A stretch of 64,000 bases of DNA, taken from Leifsonia shinshuensis (GTDB taxonomy: Bacteria; Actinomycetota; Actinomycetes; Actinomycetales; Microbacteriaceae). Position numbers and translations under genes: made by a program. The stretch lies in assembly GCF_022606355.1 (NCBI RefSeq), contig NZ_JAHHZQ010000001.1, positions 124,001 to 188,000 of the forward strand, given 5' to 3'. Each line of letters opens with the position of its first letter. Position 1 is the stretch's first letter. Shown here piece after piece: positions 26,379 through 35,012 of the stretch. The notes below the pieces were generated by a model. That model was given only the letters and a program-made list of their open reading frames with translations, did no database searches and was not told where the DNA came from.

Positions 26379-26702
26379 ATGGATGAGGACGAGTTCGACG
26401 ACTACGACCGCGAGGTCGAGCTGGCTTTGTATCGCGAATACCGGGACGTCGTCTCGCAGTTCAAGTACGTGATCGAGACCGAGCGCCGCTTCTACCTCGC
26501 GAACGAGGTGGAGTTCGTGCGGCGAGACACGGAGCACGACTTCTACTTCGAGCTCACGATGAACGATGTCTGGGTGTGGGACGTCTACCGCGCCGATCGC
26601 TTCGTCAAGTCGGTTCGCGTGCTGACGTTCAAAGACGTCAACATCGAGGAGCTCTCGAGCAAGGAGTTCGAGCTCCCGAAGGAACTCGCGCTCGACGAGT
26701 AA
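26379..26702 (+). CDS. Conserved actinobacterial hypothetical (DUF2469)
   Basis: A 107-aa acidic soluble protein, nearly invariant across actinobacteria at this position (between rnhB and yraN). Recognisable blocks: DYDREVELALYREYRDVVSQFKYVIETERRFYLANEVE and EHDFYFELTMNDVWVWDVYRADRFVKSVRVLTFKDVNIEEL. It belongs to DUF2469; the mycobacterial relative next to rnhB is also uncharacterised. The strong Glu/Asp/Tyr content and lack of signal peptide suggest a cytoplasmic role. Its conservation argues for an important function that cannot be named. Confidence 0.92.
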   Translation: MDEDEFDDYDREVELALYREYRDVVSQFKYVIETERRFYLANEVEFVRRDTEHDFYFELTMNDVWVWDVYRADRFVKSVRVLTFKDVNIEELSSKEFELPKELALDE

Positions 26703-26803
26703 GCGTTTCCTCCACAGCGCCCTGATTCGCTGATCTCTCCACAGATTTCCGCTCGGCGTCTCGCGCCCGTTCCTCCCCGGCCAGGCTGGTCGCGGGAGGA
26801 CAC

Positions 26804-27160
26804 ATGGCAGAGAAGGACCGACTGGGTCGGGAGGGCGAGTCGCTGGCGGCGCGCTGGTTGGAGGATCGCGGCTTCACGGTGGTGGAGCGCAATTGGCGCT
26901 GCGCAGCGGGTGAACTCGACCTGATCGTCCGGCGCGCGCGGACGACGGTGTTCGTCGAGGTCAAGACGCGCAGCTCGATCGCGTACGGGCATCCGTTCGA
27001 GGCGATCACCGCGGCGAAAGCCGCGCGGTTGCGCCGGCTCGCGGCCGAATGGTGCAGGGCTCACGGCCCGGTGCCGGGCGACACGCGGATCGACGCCATC
27101 GCGGTGCTCGTCGCGCGCGGGGCGGAGCCGTCGATCGAGCACCTGTCGGGGGTGGCGTGA
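26804..27160 (+). CDS. YraN-family (UPF0102) putative nuclease
   Basis: A 118-aa protein of the UPF0102/YraN family with a predicted Holliday-junction-resolvase-like fold: GREGESLAARWLEDRGFTVVERNWR, then GELDLIVRR and FVEVKTRSS (the E...D...ExK nuclease core). The biochemical role is not established. The ATG at 26804 has GGGAGGA 5 nt upstream. It is the first gene of yraN-yifB-(small frame)-dprA, each overlapping the next by TGATG. The family is very often next to yifB and dprA, which links it to DNA uptake or recombination. Confidence 0.9.
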   Translation: MAEKDRLGREGESLAARWLEDRGFTVVERNWRCAAGELDLIVRRARTTVFVEVKTRSSIAYGHPFEAITAAKAARLRRLAAEWCRAHGPVPGDTRIDAIAVLVARGAEPSIEHLSGVA

Positions 27161-28701
27161 TGGCCGTAGCACGCACCTTCGCCGTCGCCCTGACCGGTGT
27201 CCGCGGCGACGTCGTCGAGGTCGAAGCCGACATCTCGGCCGGCCTTCCCGCCTTCGTGCTGATCGGGCTGCCCGACGCCGCCCTCGGGGAGTCGCGCAAA
27301 CGCGTGTCGGCGGCGGCGTCGAACGCCGGCTGCGCTCTCACCCAGCGCAAGCTCACCGTGAACCTGTCGCCCGCGTCCCTCCGCAAGCAGGGTTCGGGGT
27401 TCGACCTGGCGATCGCCGTCGCCGCTCTGGCGGCGTCGGGGGAGATCCCGGCTGAGGCCGCCGCGGGCGCGGTGCACCTCGGGGAGCTCGGGCTCGACGG
27501 GCGGCTGCGCCCGGTTCCCGGCATCCTCCCGTCGGTCCTCGCGGCGCGCGACGCGGGCTTTCGCCGGGTGCTCGTGCCGAGCGCGAACGCCGAGGAGGCG
27601 GGGCTCGTGGGCGGCATCGAAGTGGTGCCCGTCGTAGGGCTGCGCGCTGCCGCGATCCTGCACGGCGCCGAGCTCGACCCGGTCGATGAGGAGCCCGTCC
27701 CGCTGTCCGATGATGTTGCTCGTTCCGGGCCAGAGCCCGACATGGTGGACGTCTCGGGAAATGACGAAGCGGTCGACGCGTTCGTCGTGGCGGCGGCCGG
27801 CGGCCACAACGTGTCGATGGTCGGTCCGCCCGGGGCGGGCAAGACCATGCTCGCGCGTCGGCTGCCGTCGCTGCTGCCCGACCTGACCGCGGAGCAGGCT
27901 CTGGAGTCGACGTCGATCCGCTCCCTCGCGGGCAGGGGAGTCGGAGGCGTGCTCGTGCATCGGCCACCGTTCGAATCCCCGCACCACACGGCTTCGGCCG
28001 TCGCCCTCGTCGGCGGCGGAACCACGCGGCTCGTGCCGGGAGCGATCGTCCGGGCGACCAACGGCGTCCTCTTCCTCGACGAGGCGGCCGAGTTCCCCGC
28101 CAGTGTGCTGGACGCCCTCCGCCAGCCGCTGGAATCGGGCGGGATCACGATCCACCGGGCGAGCGGCACCGCGGCCTTCCCGGCGCGCTTCCAACTCGTG
28201 CTCGCCTCGAACCCGTGCCCGTGCGGCCGGTACGGATCGGCCGACGAGGAGTGCAGCTGCACGCCGATCGCACGCCGCCGCTACTTCGCGCGACTGTCCG
28301 GCCCGCTGCTCGACCGCATCGACCTCCACCTGACCGTGCGCCGCCTCGGCCTCGGCGCGCTACGCACGTCGACGGACGACGGGGCCCCCGCGCGCTCGAG
28401 CGCGATGCTCCGTGAGCGTGTCGTCCAGGCGCGGGCGGCAGCGGCGGAGCGCCTCGCCGGAACCGGCTGGAGCACCAACGCCGAGGCGGCGGGCCCATGG
28501 CTGCGCTCCGCACCGCGTCGCGTCCCTCCTGCCGCCCGCGCCGCACTCGACCGCGCGCTCGAGCGCGGCGGTGTCACCATGCGCGGCTACGACCGCGTCC
28601 TCCGCGTGGCCTGGACGCTGGCCGACCTCGACGGGGCGGCAAGCCCCACCGCCGACCAGGTGGGCCGCGCGCTGTACCTGCGACGAGGGGTGGGGGCGTG
28701 A
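27160..28701 (+). CDS. YifB/ComM-family Mg chelatase-like AAA+ ATPase
   Basis: A 513-aa protein: N-terminal Lon-like S5 domain (1-170, with VEADISAGLPAFVLIGLPDAALGESRKRV and NLSPASLRKQGSGFDLAIA), then an AAA+ core with Walker A GPPGAGKTM (about 223), Walker B VLFLDEAAEF (about 304) and sensor residues, the NPCPCGRYG...CSC cysteine block, and a helical C-terminal Mg-chelatase-like domain. ComM is a branch-migration helicase in natural transformation of Gram-negatives; the actinobacterial role is inferred. Start ATG at 27160 overlaps the yraN stop. The last 44 residues recur, diverged, 360 nt downstream. Confidence 0.93.
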   Translation: MAVARTFAVALTGVRGDVVEVEADISAGLPAFVLIGLPDAALGESRKRVSAAASNAGCALTQRKLTVNLSPASLRKQGSGFDLAIAVAALAASGEIPAEAAAGAVHLGELGLDGRLRPVPGILPSVLAARDAGFRRVLVPSANAEEAGLVGGIEVVPVVGLRAAAILHGAELDPVDEEPVPLSDDVARSGPEPDMVDVSGNDEAVDAFVVAAAGGHNVSMVGPPGAGKTMLARRLPSLLPDLTAEQALESTSIRSLAGRGVGGVLVHRPPFESPHHTASAVALVGGGTTRLVPGAIVRATNGVLFLDEAAEFPASVLDALRQPLESGGITIHRASGTAAFPARFQLVLASNPCPCGRYGSADEECSCTPIARRRYFARLSGPLLDRIDLHLTVRRLGLGALRTSTDDGAPARSSAMLRERVVQARAAAAERLAGTGWSTNAEAAGPWLRSAPRRVPPAARAALDRALERGGVTMRGYDRVLRVAWTLADLDGAASPTADQVGRALYLRRGVGA

Positions 28702-28823
28702 TGGGGGAGTGTGGACGGATTCGGGTGTTCGTGCCTCGCGGAGTCGATCGCTCGGGTGGGGTGATGGGGGAGTGTGGACGGATTCGGGTGTTCGTGCCTC
28801 GCGGAGTAGATCGCTCGGGTGGG
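28698..28823 (+). repeat. 63-bp tandem repeat between yifB and dprA
   Basis: Two adjacent copies, 28698-28760 and 28761-28823, differ at a single base (TCG versus TAG context near 28744 and 28808). The unit begins GTGATGGGGGAGTGTGG and straddles the yifB stop codon. The period is a multiple of three, so it repeats in frame. Only two copies are present and there are no spacers, so it is not a CRISPR. Confidence 0.95.
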
Positions 28824-29060
28824 GTGGCTGGGGTGCTCGGGGTTGTCGGGGTCGTGCCGGCGTTGGCGGCGCTGACAGTTCTGGCACTCGCGGCGGGTGC
28901 GTGGGGACGCACTCCGGCGCCTGGAGGACGCTCTGTGCGCGGCGTTGACCGTGGACACTGCTTCGTGTGGACGCCCGCCGTCCTCGACCGCACAGAGACC
29001 TCCACCGCCGACCGCGCGCGTCGCGCGCTGTCGCGGCGGCGAGGGGTGGTGGCGTTCTGA
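28701..29060 (+). CDS. Small frame with 21-residue repeats, one membrane helix and a YifB-like tail
   Basis: A 119-codon frame fills the whole gap between yifB and dprA, overlapping both by TGATG (ATG at 28701 in the yifB stop; stop at 29058-29060 in the dprA start). Residues 1-42 are two in-frame copies of a 21-residue unit (containing RIRVFVPRGVDRSGG), 43-71 form a hydrophobic Ala/Val/Leu/Gly segment that could be a membrane helix, and the last 45 residues (28923-29060) align without gaps to the last 44 of YifB, 22 of 44 identical. It has no recognisable whole-length family. It could be a real small coupled gene, a decayed duplicate of the yifB end, or an insertion flanked by that duplicate. 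Coding status is uncertain. Confidence 0.4.
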   Translation: MGECGRIRVFVPRGVDRSGGVMGECGRIRVFVPRGVDRSGGVAGVLGVVGVVPALAALTVLALAAGAWGRTPAPGGRSVRGVDRGHCFVWTPAVLDRTETSTADRARRALSRRRGVVAF

Positions 29061-30121
29061 TGGTCGACAACATCCGGCTCCCGGGACTCTCCTCGCGCGA
29101 ACTCGGTGCGATCATCGACGCGGTCGCGCCCGGCGACGCGTATCCGGACGAGGGGTCGGCGGTCACCGCCGTCGCTCGTGCTGCTCTTTCTGCGGCGTGC
29201 GAGCCCGGGGACACCGACGCGGTGGCGCTCGTCGCCGCACTCGGCGCGCTGCGCACCCTGCGCGCCGTGATGGACGACACGTCGCCGCAGGCCGTCCGAG
29301 GCGCGCTGGAGTCGGAGGCCGCGCCTGTCATCCCTTCCGCATCCCGCCTCCGCGACGCGCTGGCGCGGTGGCGCACACGGCTCCCGGCGGGTCCACTGTG
29401 GACACCCCTGGCACGTGGTGCGCGCATAGGCGCGCGTTTCGTGACACCGGAGCACCCGCTCTGGCCCGAGTCCCTCGACGATCTCCACGTCGGAGCGCCG
29501 CTGGCTCTGTGGCTGCGAGGAGATCCTGCGCGTCTCCGGACGCTGTCGCGCTCGATTGCGCTCGTCGGCGCACGAGCGGCGAGCGGCTACGGCGAGCACG
29601 TCGCGCTGGAGAGCGCCGCCGGTCTGAGCGACCGTGGCTTCGCGATCGTCTCGGGCGGTGCGTACGGCGTGGACGCGGCGGCGCACCGAGCGGCGCTCGC
29701 GAGCGACCAGGTGACGGTCGCGTTCCTCGCGGGCGGCATCGACCGCCTCTATCCCGCGGGCAACGACGACCTGCTCAAGCGGGTCGCCCGTGACGGCCTG
29801 CTGATCGCGGAACTGCCTCCTGGCTCGACACCGACGCGCTGGCGGTTCCTGATGCGCAACAGGCTCATCGCCGCGTCGAGCAGCGCGACGGTCGTCGTCG
29901 AAGCGGGTGCGCGCTCCGGTTCCCTGAACACCGCGGGCCATGCCGCCCAGCTGGGTCGCCCGTTGGGCGCCGTGCCGGGCCCCATCACCTCCAAGGCATC
30001 GGAGGGCTGCCACCGCCTCATCCGCGAGTACGCGGCGACCTGCGTGACGACGCCGGACGAGATGGCGGAGCTCGCGGAGTCGATCGGTGCAGGCCTCGGT
30101 GCGGGGGCCGACGGAGGTTAG
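29060..30121 (+). CDS. dprA: DNA-processing protein DprA
   Basis: Single-stranded-DNA-binding RecA loader for transformation and recombination (353 aa). The Rossmann-like core is complete: [114 protein letters not shown] and [11 protein letters not shown]. The N-terminal 100 residues are a divergent SAM-like region. Start ATG at 29060 starts the conserved [22 protein letters not shown]. It is the last gene of yraN-yifB-dprA. Confidence 0.93.
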   Translation: MVDNIRLPGLSSRELGAIIDAVAPGDAYPDEGSAVTAVARAALSAACEPGDTDAVALVAALGALRTLRAVMDDTSPQAVRGALESEAAPVIPSASRLRDALARWRTRLPAGPLWTPLARGARIGARFVTPEHPLWPESLDDLHVGAPLALWLRGDPARLRTLSRSIALVGARAASGYGEHVALESAAGLSDRGFAIVSGGAYGVDAAAHRAALASDQVTVAFLAGGIDRLYPAGNDDLLKRVARDGLLIAELPPGSTPTRWRFLMRNRLIAASSSATVVVEAGARSGSLNTAGHAAQLGRPLGAVPGPITSKASEGCHRLIREYAATCVTTPDEMAELAESIGAGLGAGADGG

Positions 30122-30293
30122 GCGTTCGTTCGCCGGGCAAGTCGACCTGGCGCCTTCGGGTGGCACGGTCGACCAGAACGACCAGCCAGGTACGTTCTGC
30201 GGGAGGGGCTCCGCAGGCCGCGCGCCCGTCGTTTCCGGCCCGTACCGGAGCGCCGCGGCATCGCGTCGGCCTCCGATGGCGGAAGGTGGGGGA

Positions 30294-31352
30294 GTGGACC
30301 TGAAGGACGCGATCGACGGCTACGTGCGCCATCTCGCGATCGAGCGCGGATACTCGGCGCAGACGGTGCGCGCGTACAGGTCCGACCTCGCCCAGCTGGA
30401 GGGGTTCGCTCGCACTCGACAGGTGACCACCACGGAGCAATTGACGCTCGACCTGTTCCGGGACTGGCTCTGGGACGGCGCGCAGCGTCAGCTCGCGAAG
30501 GCGACCCTCGCCCGCCATTCCGCGGCTGCCCGCGGCTTCAGCTCCTGGACCGCCCGCCAGCCGGGACGGCGTGACTCGAACCTCGACGGCGGTGCAGACC
30601 GCGCCTCGGGTCCACGTGGTCCCAGCCTGGAAGCCGCCGCCGCACGCGGTGCGGGACAGCGCGACCCGAACGTCGGCAGCGGCGCCGGACGCGACCCGGA
30701 GCGCCGACCGCCGGCCGTCGGAGCCCCCGATCCCGCAGCGCGCCTGCGGGCACCGAAAGCGGACAAGCACCTGCCGCGTGTCATCACGCGCGAGCAGATC
30801 GACGGTCTCCTCTCGGCGCTCGGCGAACGTGCGGAGAGCGGCGAGCCGGCCGCTGTGCGAGATGTGGCCGTCATCGAGCTGCTCTACGCGGCGGGGATCC
30901 GGGTGAGCGAGCTCACCGGGCTCGACGTCGACGACGTGGATCTCGAGCGGCTCACGCTGCGCGTCGTCGGAAAGGGGAGCAAGGAGCGGGTGGTGCCGTT
31001 CGGCGTTCCCGCCCTGCGCGCGGTTCAGCGGTACCTCTCCACCGCTCGCCCCGCTCTCGTCACCGAGCGGTCGGGGCCCGCGCTCCTGCTCGGGGCACGC
31101 GGCGGCCGTCTCGGAACGCGGGCCGTCTACCAACTCGTGGCCGCACTCCTGGCGGACCTTCCGGGCGGCGGCCCGGCCGGGCCGCATACGCTGCGCCACA
31201 CGGCGGCGACGCACCTGCTCGACGGGGGAGCGGACCTCCGCGCGGTGCAGGAGATCCTCGGTCACGCGAGTCTCGGCACGACCCAGATCTACACGCATGT
31301 CTCCACGGAACGGCTCAAGGAGACCTACCGCATCGCCCACCCCCGCGCCTGA
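30294..31352 (+). CDS. xerC: Tyrosine recombinase XerC with an unusual linker insertion
   Basis: Site-specific recombinase that with XerD resolves chromosome dimers at dif. N-terminal SAM-like core-binding domain (about 1-85: [26 protein letters not shown]), catalytic domain from about 165 with Arg in [13 protein letters not shown], Lys in [29 protein letters not shown] and the Tyr of IYTH. About 60 Gly/Ala/Arg/Pro-rich residues (about 87-150) lie between the two domains, making it 352 aa instead of about 300. The GTG at 30294 has GGAAGG 7 nt upstream; an ATG at 30276 is the alternative. It overlaps the convergent M23 gene by 28 bp. Confidence 0.92.
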   Translation: MDLKDAIDGYVRHLAIERGYSAQTVRAYRSDLAQLEGFARTRQVTTTEQLTLDLFRDWLWDGAQRQLAKATLARHSAAARGFSSWTARQPGRRDSNLDGGADRASGPRGPSLEAAAARGAGQRDPNVGSGAGRDPERRPPAVGAPDPAARLRAPKADKHLPRVITREQIDGLLSALGERAESGEPAAVRDVAVIELLYAAGIRVSELTGLDVDDVDLERLTLRVVGKGSKERVVPFGVPALRAVQRYLSTARPALVTERSGPALLLGARGGRLGTRAVYQLVAALLADLPGGGPAGPHTLRHTAATHLLDGGADLRAVQEILGHASLGTTQIYTHVSTERLKETYRIAHPRA

Positions 31353-32002
31353 CGGTCGATCGACCCGCCGGTCCGCAACGGCAGCAGCACCGAGCGAGGC
31401 ACCCGGTCGAAGAAGAGCAACGGGGACACGTACTCGCCGTCGATGCGCACCCCGACGTGGAGGCAGCTGTCCGAGCAATGTGCGCCGGTGCCGACGACGC
31501 CGAGCACGGCCCCGCGGGTCACCGAGTCGCCCGCCTTCAACCCCTCCGCGGCCAGCGGCTCGTACGACGACAGGACGCCGGAACCGTGATCGAGGGTGAG
31601 CACCGGCCGATCGACGACGACGCCGGCGAAGTGCACGGTCGCGTCCGACGGCGCGACGACGACGCTGCTGGTCGCGGCAGCCAGGTCGATGCCCCGATGG
31701 CCTGCGGCGTAGGGGGAGGGCGGCGCCGCATACGCCTGCACGACACGCGGTGGGGTCACCGGCCACTGCCACCGCGGGGCGGCAGCACCGATCGCACGCC
31801 GCTCGCCGGAGCCTGTCCGCCCGAACCCCGCCACGGCCCCCGGATCCTCGGTGGGAGCCGCCGAAGCCAGGGCACCCACGGGCGACGCTGCCACCGCTGG
31901 GCTCACCATGACGCTCGCTCCTGCTGGCATCAGCAGCGCGACGACTACGACGACCACCGCCATCGCGCAGATCACCGACGTGCGTCTGCCCCTACGTCTC
32001 AC
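31325..32002 (-). CDS. Secreted M23-peptidase-like protein
   Basis: About 225 residues: basic N-terminus and one hydrophobic segment ([15 protein letters not shown]) as signal/anchor, an Ala-rich linker, and an M23/LytM domain with HRGIDLAA (first Zn ligands) and [10 protein letters not shown] in place of the usual HLHF, so the first His of the HxH pair is Cys. Actinobacterial relatives often have this cysteine-containing variant; it may be inactive as a peptidase or act through an altered site. The start is uncertain: GTG at 32002 or 32005 lies within a GGAGGTGGTG string, and the frame is open to 32179. Position next to rpsB matches M. tuberculosis. Confidence 0.72.
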   Translation of the reverse strand: MRRRGRRTSVICAMAVVVVVVALLMPAGASVMVSPAVAASPVGALASAAPTEDPGAVAGFGRTGSGERRAIGAAAPRWQWPVTPPRVVQAYAAPPSPYAAGHRGIDLAAATSSVVVAPSDATVHFAGVVVDRPVLTLDHGSGVLSSYEPLAAEGLKAGDSVTRGAVLGVVGTGAHCSDSCLHVGVRIDGEYVSPLLFFDRVPRSVLLPLRTGGSIDRQARGWAMR

Positions 32003-32275
32003 CACCTCCGGCCATCCGTCCGAACGCCGAACCCGCTCGCCTACCACCAGCACCCGTTCACCCGCATCTCGCCGCCTCCGCCCTCCGGTCCGAGCCTCGA
32101 TCCCTCTCGTCCACCCTGCCCGGCCCAGCGCGCTTGCGTGGCCCGCTCTCTCGATCCGTGGACGACGGCGGGGCGCCACGTGCGGTGGAGGACTCTTCTG
32201 CGCGCCCGGATTGCGGCGTACCGTGTGCTACGCCGCGACCCGTTCGCTCGCGCGCGATAACCGAAGAGGGATGTC

Positions 32276-33781
32276 ATGACTGATCAACGCAGCACCACGC
32301 CCGAGGGCGCAGAGCACGTTCCCCAGCCCACGGCGGCGATGAGACGGAAGGTCGTCGGCCTGGCGACCGCGGCAGCGGTCGGCGGGTTCCTGTTCGGTTT
32401 CGACTCGTCGGTCATCAACGGAGCCGTCGACTCCATCCAGCACCACTTCGCGCTCAACGCGTTCGTGACCGGGTTCATCGTCGCTGTCGCCCTTCTGGGC
32501 TGTGCGGTGGGCGCCTACTTCGCCGGTCGGCTCGCCGACCGATGGGGACGGATCCGGGTGATGCTCATCGGCGCCGTCCTGTTCCTGGCGAGCTCGATCG
32601 GAGCAGGGCTCTCATTCTCGGTCTGGGACCTCGGCTTCTGGCGCATCATCGGAGGTCTCGGCATCGGCATCGCGTCGGTCGTCGCACCGGCGTACATCGC
32701 CGAGATCGCGCCGAAGCAGCGGCGCGGAGGGCTCGCATCGCTGCAGCAGCTCGCCATCACCGTCGGTATCTTCGTCGCCCTGCTCTCCGACGCGCTGCTG
32801 GCCGGCGCTGCGGGCGCAGCCGCCAACCAGCTCTGGTTCGGGTTGGAGGCCTGGCGGTGGATGTTCCTGGTCGGGGTCATCCCCTCTCTCGTCTACGGGA
32901 TCCTGGCGCTCGTCCTGCCCGAGTCGCCCCGCTATCTGCTGGCGACCGGCAAGCACGATCAGGCGCGCGCGATCTTCGTCACCCTGGTGCCGGAGGAGGA
33001 CGTCGACCGACAGGTGCGCGACATCGAGCAGGCGATCGAGCAGGACAAGGACGCGGCCAGGGGGACCCTGCGCGGCAACAGGTTCGGGCTGAAACCCATC
33101 GTCTGGATCGGCATCATCCTGTCGGTGTTCCAGCAGTTCGTCGGCATCAACGTGATCTTCTACTACTCGACGACGCTCTGGAAGGCGGTCGGCTTCACAG
33201 AGAGCAATTCCCTGCTGATCACCGTGATCACCTCCGTGACCAACGTGGTCGTGACGATCGTGGCCATCCTGCTGGTGGACCGCGTCGGACGGCGGCCGAT
33301 CCTGCTCACCGGGTCGGTCGGCATGGCGCTGTCGTTGGGAGTGATGGCGCTGTCGTTCAGCTTCGCCTCCAAATCGGGAGGCGAAGTGTCGCTGCCGAAC
33401 CCGTGGGGTCCGATCGCCCTGGTCGCCGCGAACCTCTTCGTGATCTTCTTCGGCGCCTCGTGGGGGCCGCTGGTGTGGGTGCTGCTGGGCGAGATCTTCC
33501 CGCCGCGCATCCGCGGCGCGGCGCTCGGCGTCGCAGCCTCGGCCCAGTGGATCGCGAACTTCCTGGTGACGGTGTCGTTCCCGCCGATGTCGGACTTCTC
33601 GCTGCCGTTCACGTACGGGCTGTACGCGGTGTTCGCGGCGCTCTCCTTCTTCTTCGTCTTCTTCAAAGTGCCGGAGACGAACGGCATGGCGCTCGAGCAC
33701 GCCGAGACCCTGTTCGCCAATGCGGGCCGAAACCGCGGACCCCAGGTGCGCTCGTCGGGAGATACAGTCCCGCGCGCCTGA
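32276..33781 (+). CDS. Sugar:proton symporter (MFS, sugar porter family)
   Basis: A 501-aa transporter with 12 predicted helices. Sugar-porter signatures are clear: GGFLFGFDSSVINGA in helix 1, GRLADRWGRIRVM, RIIGGLGIGIASVVAPAYIAEIAPKQRRG (PESPRYL further on), QQFVGINVIFYYSTTLW in helix 7, DRVGRRPILL and VPETNG near the end. Most relatives import glucose, xylose, arabinose or galactose by H+ symport; the substrate here is open. Start ATG at 32276 follows GAGGGATGTC. It is a lone gene between the M23 and rpsB genes, and the 273 bp upstream show no other feature. Confidence 0.92.
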   Translation: MTDQRSTTPEGAEHVPQPTAAMRRKVVGLATAAAVGGFLFGFDSSVINGAVDSIQHHFALNAFVTGFIVAVALLGCAVGAYFAGRLADRWGRIRVMLIGAVLFLASSIGAGLSFSVWDLGFWRIIGGLGIGIASVVAPAYIAEIAPKQRRGGLASLQQLAITVGIFVALLSDALLAGAAGAAANQLWFGLEAWRWMFLVGVIPSLVYGILALVLPESPRYLLATGKHDQARAIFVTLVPEEDVDRQVRDIEQAIEQDKDAARGTLRGNRFGLKPIVWIGIILSVFQQFVGINVIFYYSTTLWKAVGFTESNSLLITVITSVTNVVVTIVAILLVDRVGRRPILLTGSVGMALSLGVMALSFSFASKSGGEVSLPNPWGPIALVAANLFVIFFGASWGPLVWVLLGEIFPPRIRGAALGVAASAQWIANFLVTVSFPPMSDFSLPFTYGLYAVFAALSFFFVFFKVPETNGMALEHAETLFANAGRNRGPQVRSSGDTVPRA

Positions 33782-33799
33782 AACCACGCGGTCCGCAAC

Positions 33800-33834
33800 G
33801 ATCCGGACACGCCCGCGATCCCGGACACGCCCGC
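33800..33834 (+). repeat. 17/18-bp tandem repeat downstream of the sugar transporter
   Basis: GATCCGGACACGCCCGC (33800-33816) and GATCCCGGACACGCCCGC (33817-33834) are adjacent copies differing by one inserted C, with a partial third copy (GATCCCGGTGGGCGC). They lie between the symporter stop and the rpsB promoter region. Confidence 0.75.
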
Positions 33835-33859
33835 GATCCCGGTGGGCGCGCGATCCTGA

Positions 33860-34093
33860 TAAGCTGTTCCCTGCACTCCGCACGTCGGAGTGACTACGCG
33901 TGTCCGACACGCCCTCTTCGCAGGGCGGGCGCGTCTCCACCGGTCTCCTGATCATCCACCACGGTTCTCCGTGCGGGTGCGCGGGTGCGGAGCAGCGCAG
34001 GGCACCAGGCGCGACGGTCGGCCGACCGTCGCGGGACAACCGAGAGTCGCGACCCCGCCCCAGGGCCGGGCGCGCAAGACAAGGAGAACGGCA
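33860..34093 (+). promoter_or_regulatory. rpsB promoter region and long structured leader
   Basis: A -10-like TAAGCT lies at 33860-33865 (no convincing -35 seen), so the leader would be about 220 nt. It holds a 7-bp stem with a 5-nt loop (33874-33880 with 33886-33892) and a perfect 22-bp palindrome (34011-34032, centre CGG/CCG), then AAGGAGA before rpsB. Long leaders of rpsB-tsf are sites of S2 autoregulation in other bacteria. A short frame starting with GTG at 33900 was judged not to be a gene. Confidence 0.5.
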
Positions 34094-34972
34094 ATGGCCG
34101 TCGTCACCATGCGCCAGCTGCTCGACAGCGGCGTCCACTTCGGACACCAGACCCGCCGCTGGAACCCGAAGATGAAGCGCTTCATCCTCACCGAGCGTTC
34201 CGGCAGCTACATCATCGATCTGCAGCAGTCGCTCGCGTACATCGACAAGACCTACGAGTTCGTGCGCGAGACCGTCGCCCACGGCGGCACCATCCTCTTC
34301 GTCGGCACCAAGAAGCAGGCTCAGCAGGCGATCGCCGAGCAGGCGACCCGCGTGGGCCAGCCCTACGTGAACCAGCGCTGGCTGGGTGGTCTGCTGACCA
34401 ACTTCCAGACCGTGTCCAAGCGCCTCGCGCGTATGAAGGAGCTCGAGGAGCTCGACTTCGAGGGCACCACCAGCGGCTTCACCAAGAAGGAGCTGCTGAT
34501 CAAGAAGCGCGAGCTCGACAAGCTGCACAAGTCGCTCGGCGGCATCCGCAACCTGTCGAAGACCCCGAGCGCGATCTGGGTCGTCGACACCAAGAAGGAG
34601 CACCTCGCGATCGACGAGGCGAAGAAGCTGGGCATCCCGGTCATCGCCATCCTCGACACGAACTGCGACCCGGACGAGGTCCAGTACCCGATCCCGGGCA
34701 ACGACGACGCCATCCGTTCGGTCACGCTCCTCACCCGCATCGTCGCCGACGCCGCGGCCGAGGGCCTCATCCAGCGTCACCAGAAGCCGGAGGAGGGCTC
34801 CGAGCAGGCCGAGCCGCTCGCCGAGTGGGAGCAGGAGCTCCTCGCCCAGCCGAGCGAAGAGGTCCAGTCCTCCGCCGAGAACGAGAAGGCGGCCGACGCC
34901 GACCTCGCCGAGGCCAAGGCGGACTCCGCCGAGGTCGTCGCCGAGGGCGAAGCCGACGCCGAGGCCAAGTAA
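34094..34972 (+). CDS. rpsB: 30S ribosomal protein S2 with acidic tail
   Basis: S2 (292 aa). The canonical region is [129 protein letters not shown]. The last 60 or so residues are Glu/Ala rich, as in S16 and RimM here. ATG at 34094 with AAGGAGA 6 nt upstream. Followed by tsf after 40 bp. Confidence 0.97.
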   Translation: MAVVTMRQLLDSGVHFGHQTRRWNPKMKRFILTERSGSYIIDLQQSLAYIDKTYEFVRETVAHGGTILFVGTKKQAQQAIAEQATRVGQPYVNQRWLGGLLTNFQTVSKRLARMKELEELDFEGTTSGFTKKELLIKKRELDKLHKSLGGIRNLSKTPSAIWVVDTKKEHLAIDEAKKLGIPVIAILDTNCDPDEVQYPIPGNDDAIRSVTLLTRIVADAAAEGLIQRHQKPEEGSEQAEPLAEWEQELLAQPSEEVQSSAENEKAADADLAEAKADSAEVVAEGEADAEAK

Positions 34973-35012
34973 CCAACTTCCCAACTTCTAGTCAGAAGGT
35001 TCCAGTCAGAAC

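Noticed and set aside
28698-28823. Possible CRISPR or attachment-site repeat
   Set aside because: Only two directly adjacent 63-bp copies, no spacers, no cas or integrase gene nearby (xerC is the housekeeping recombinase).
33900-34175. 91-codon frame in the rpsB leader starting GTG at 33900
   Set aside because: It overlaps rpsB out of frame by 80 nt, has no Shine-Dalgarno sequence and Arg/Ser-rich composition typical of a shadow.
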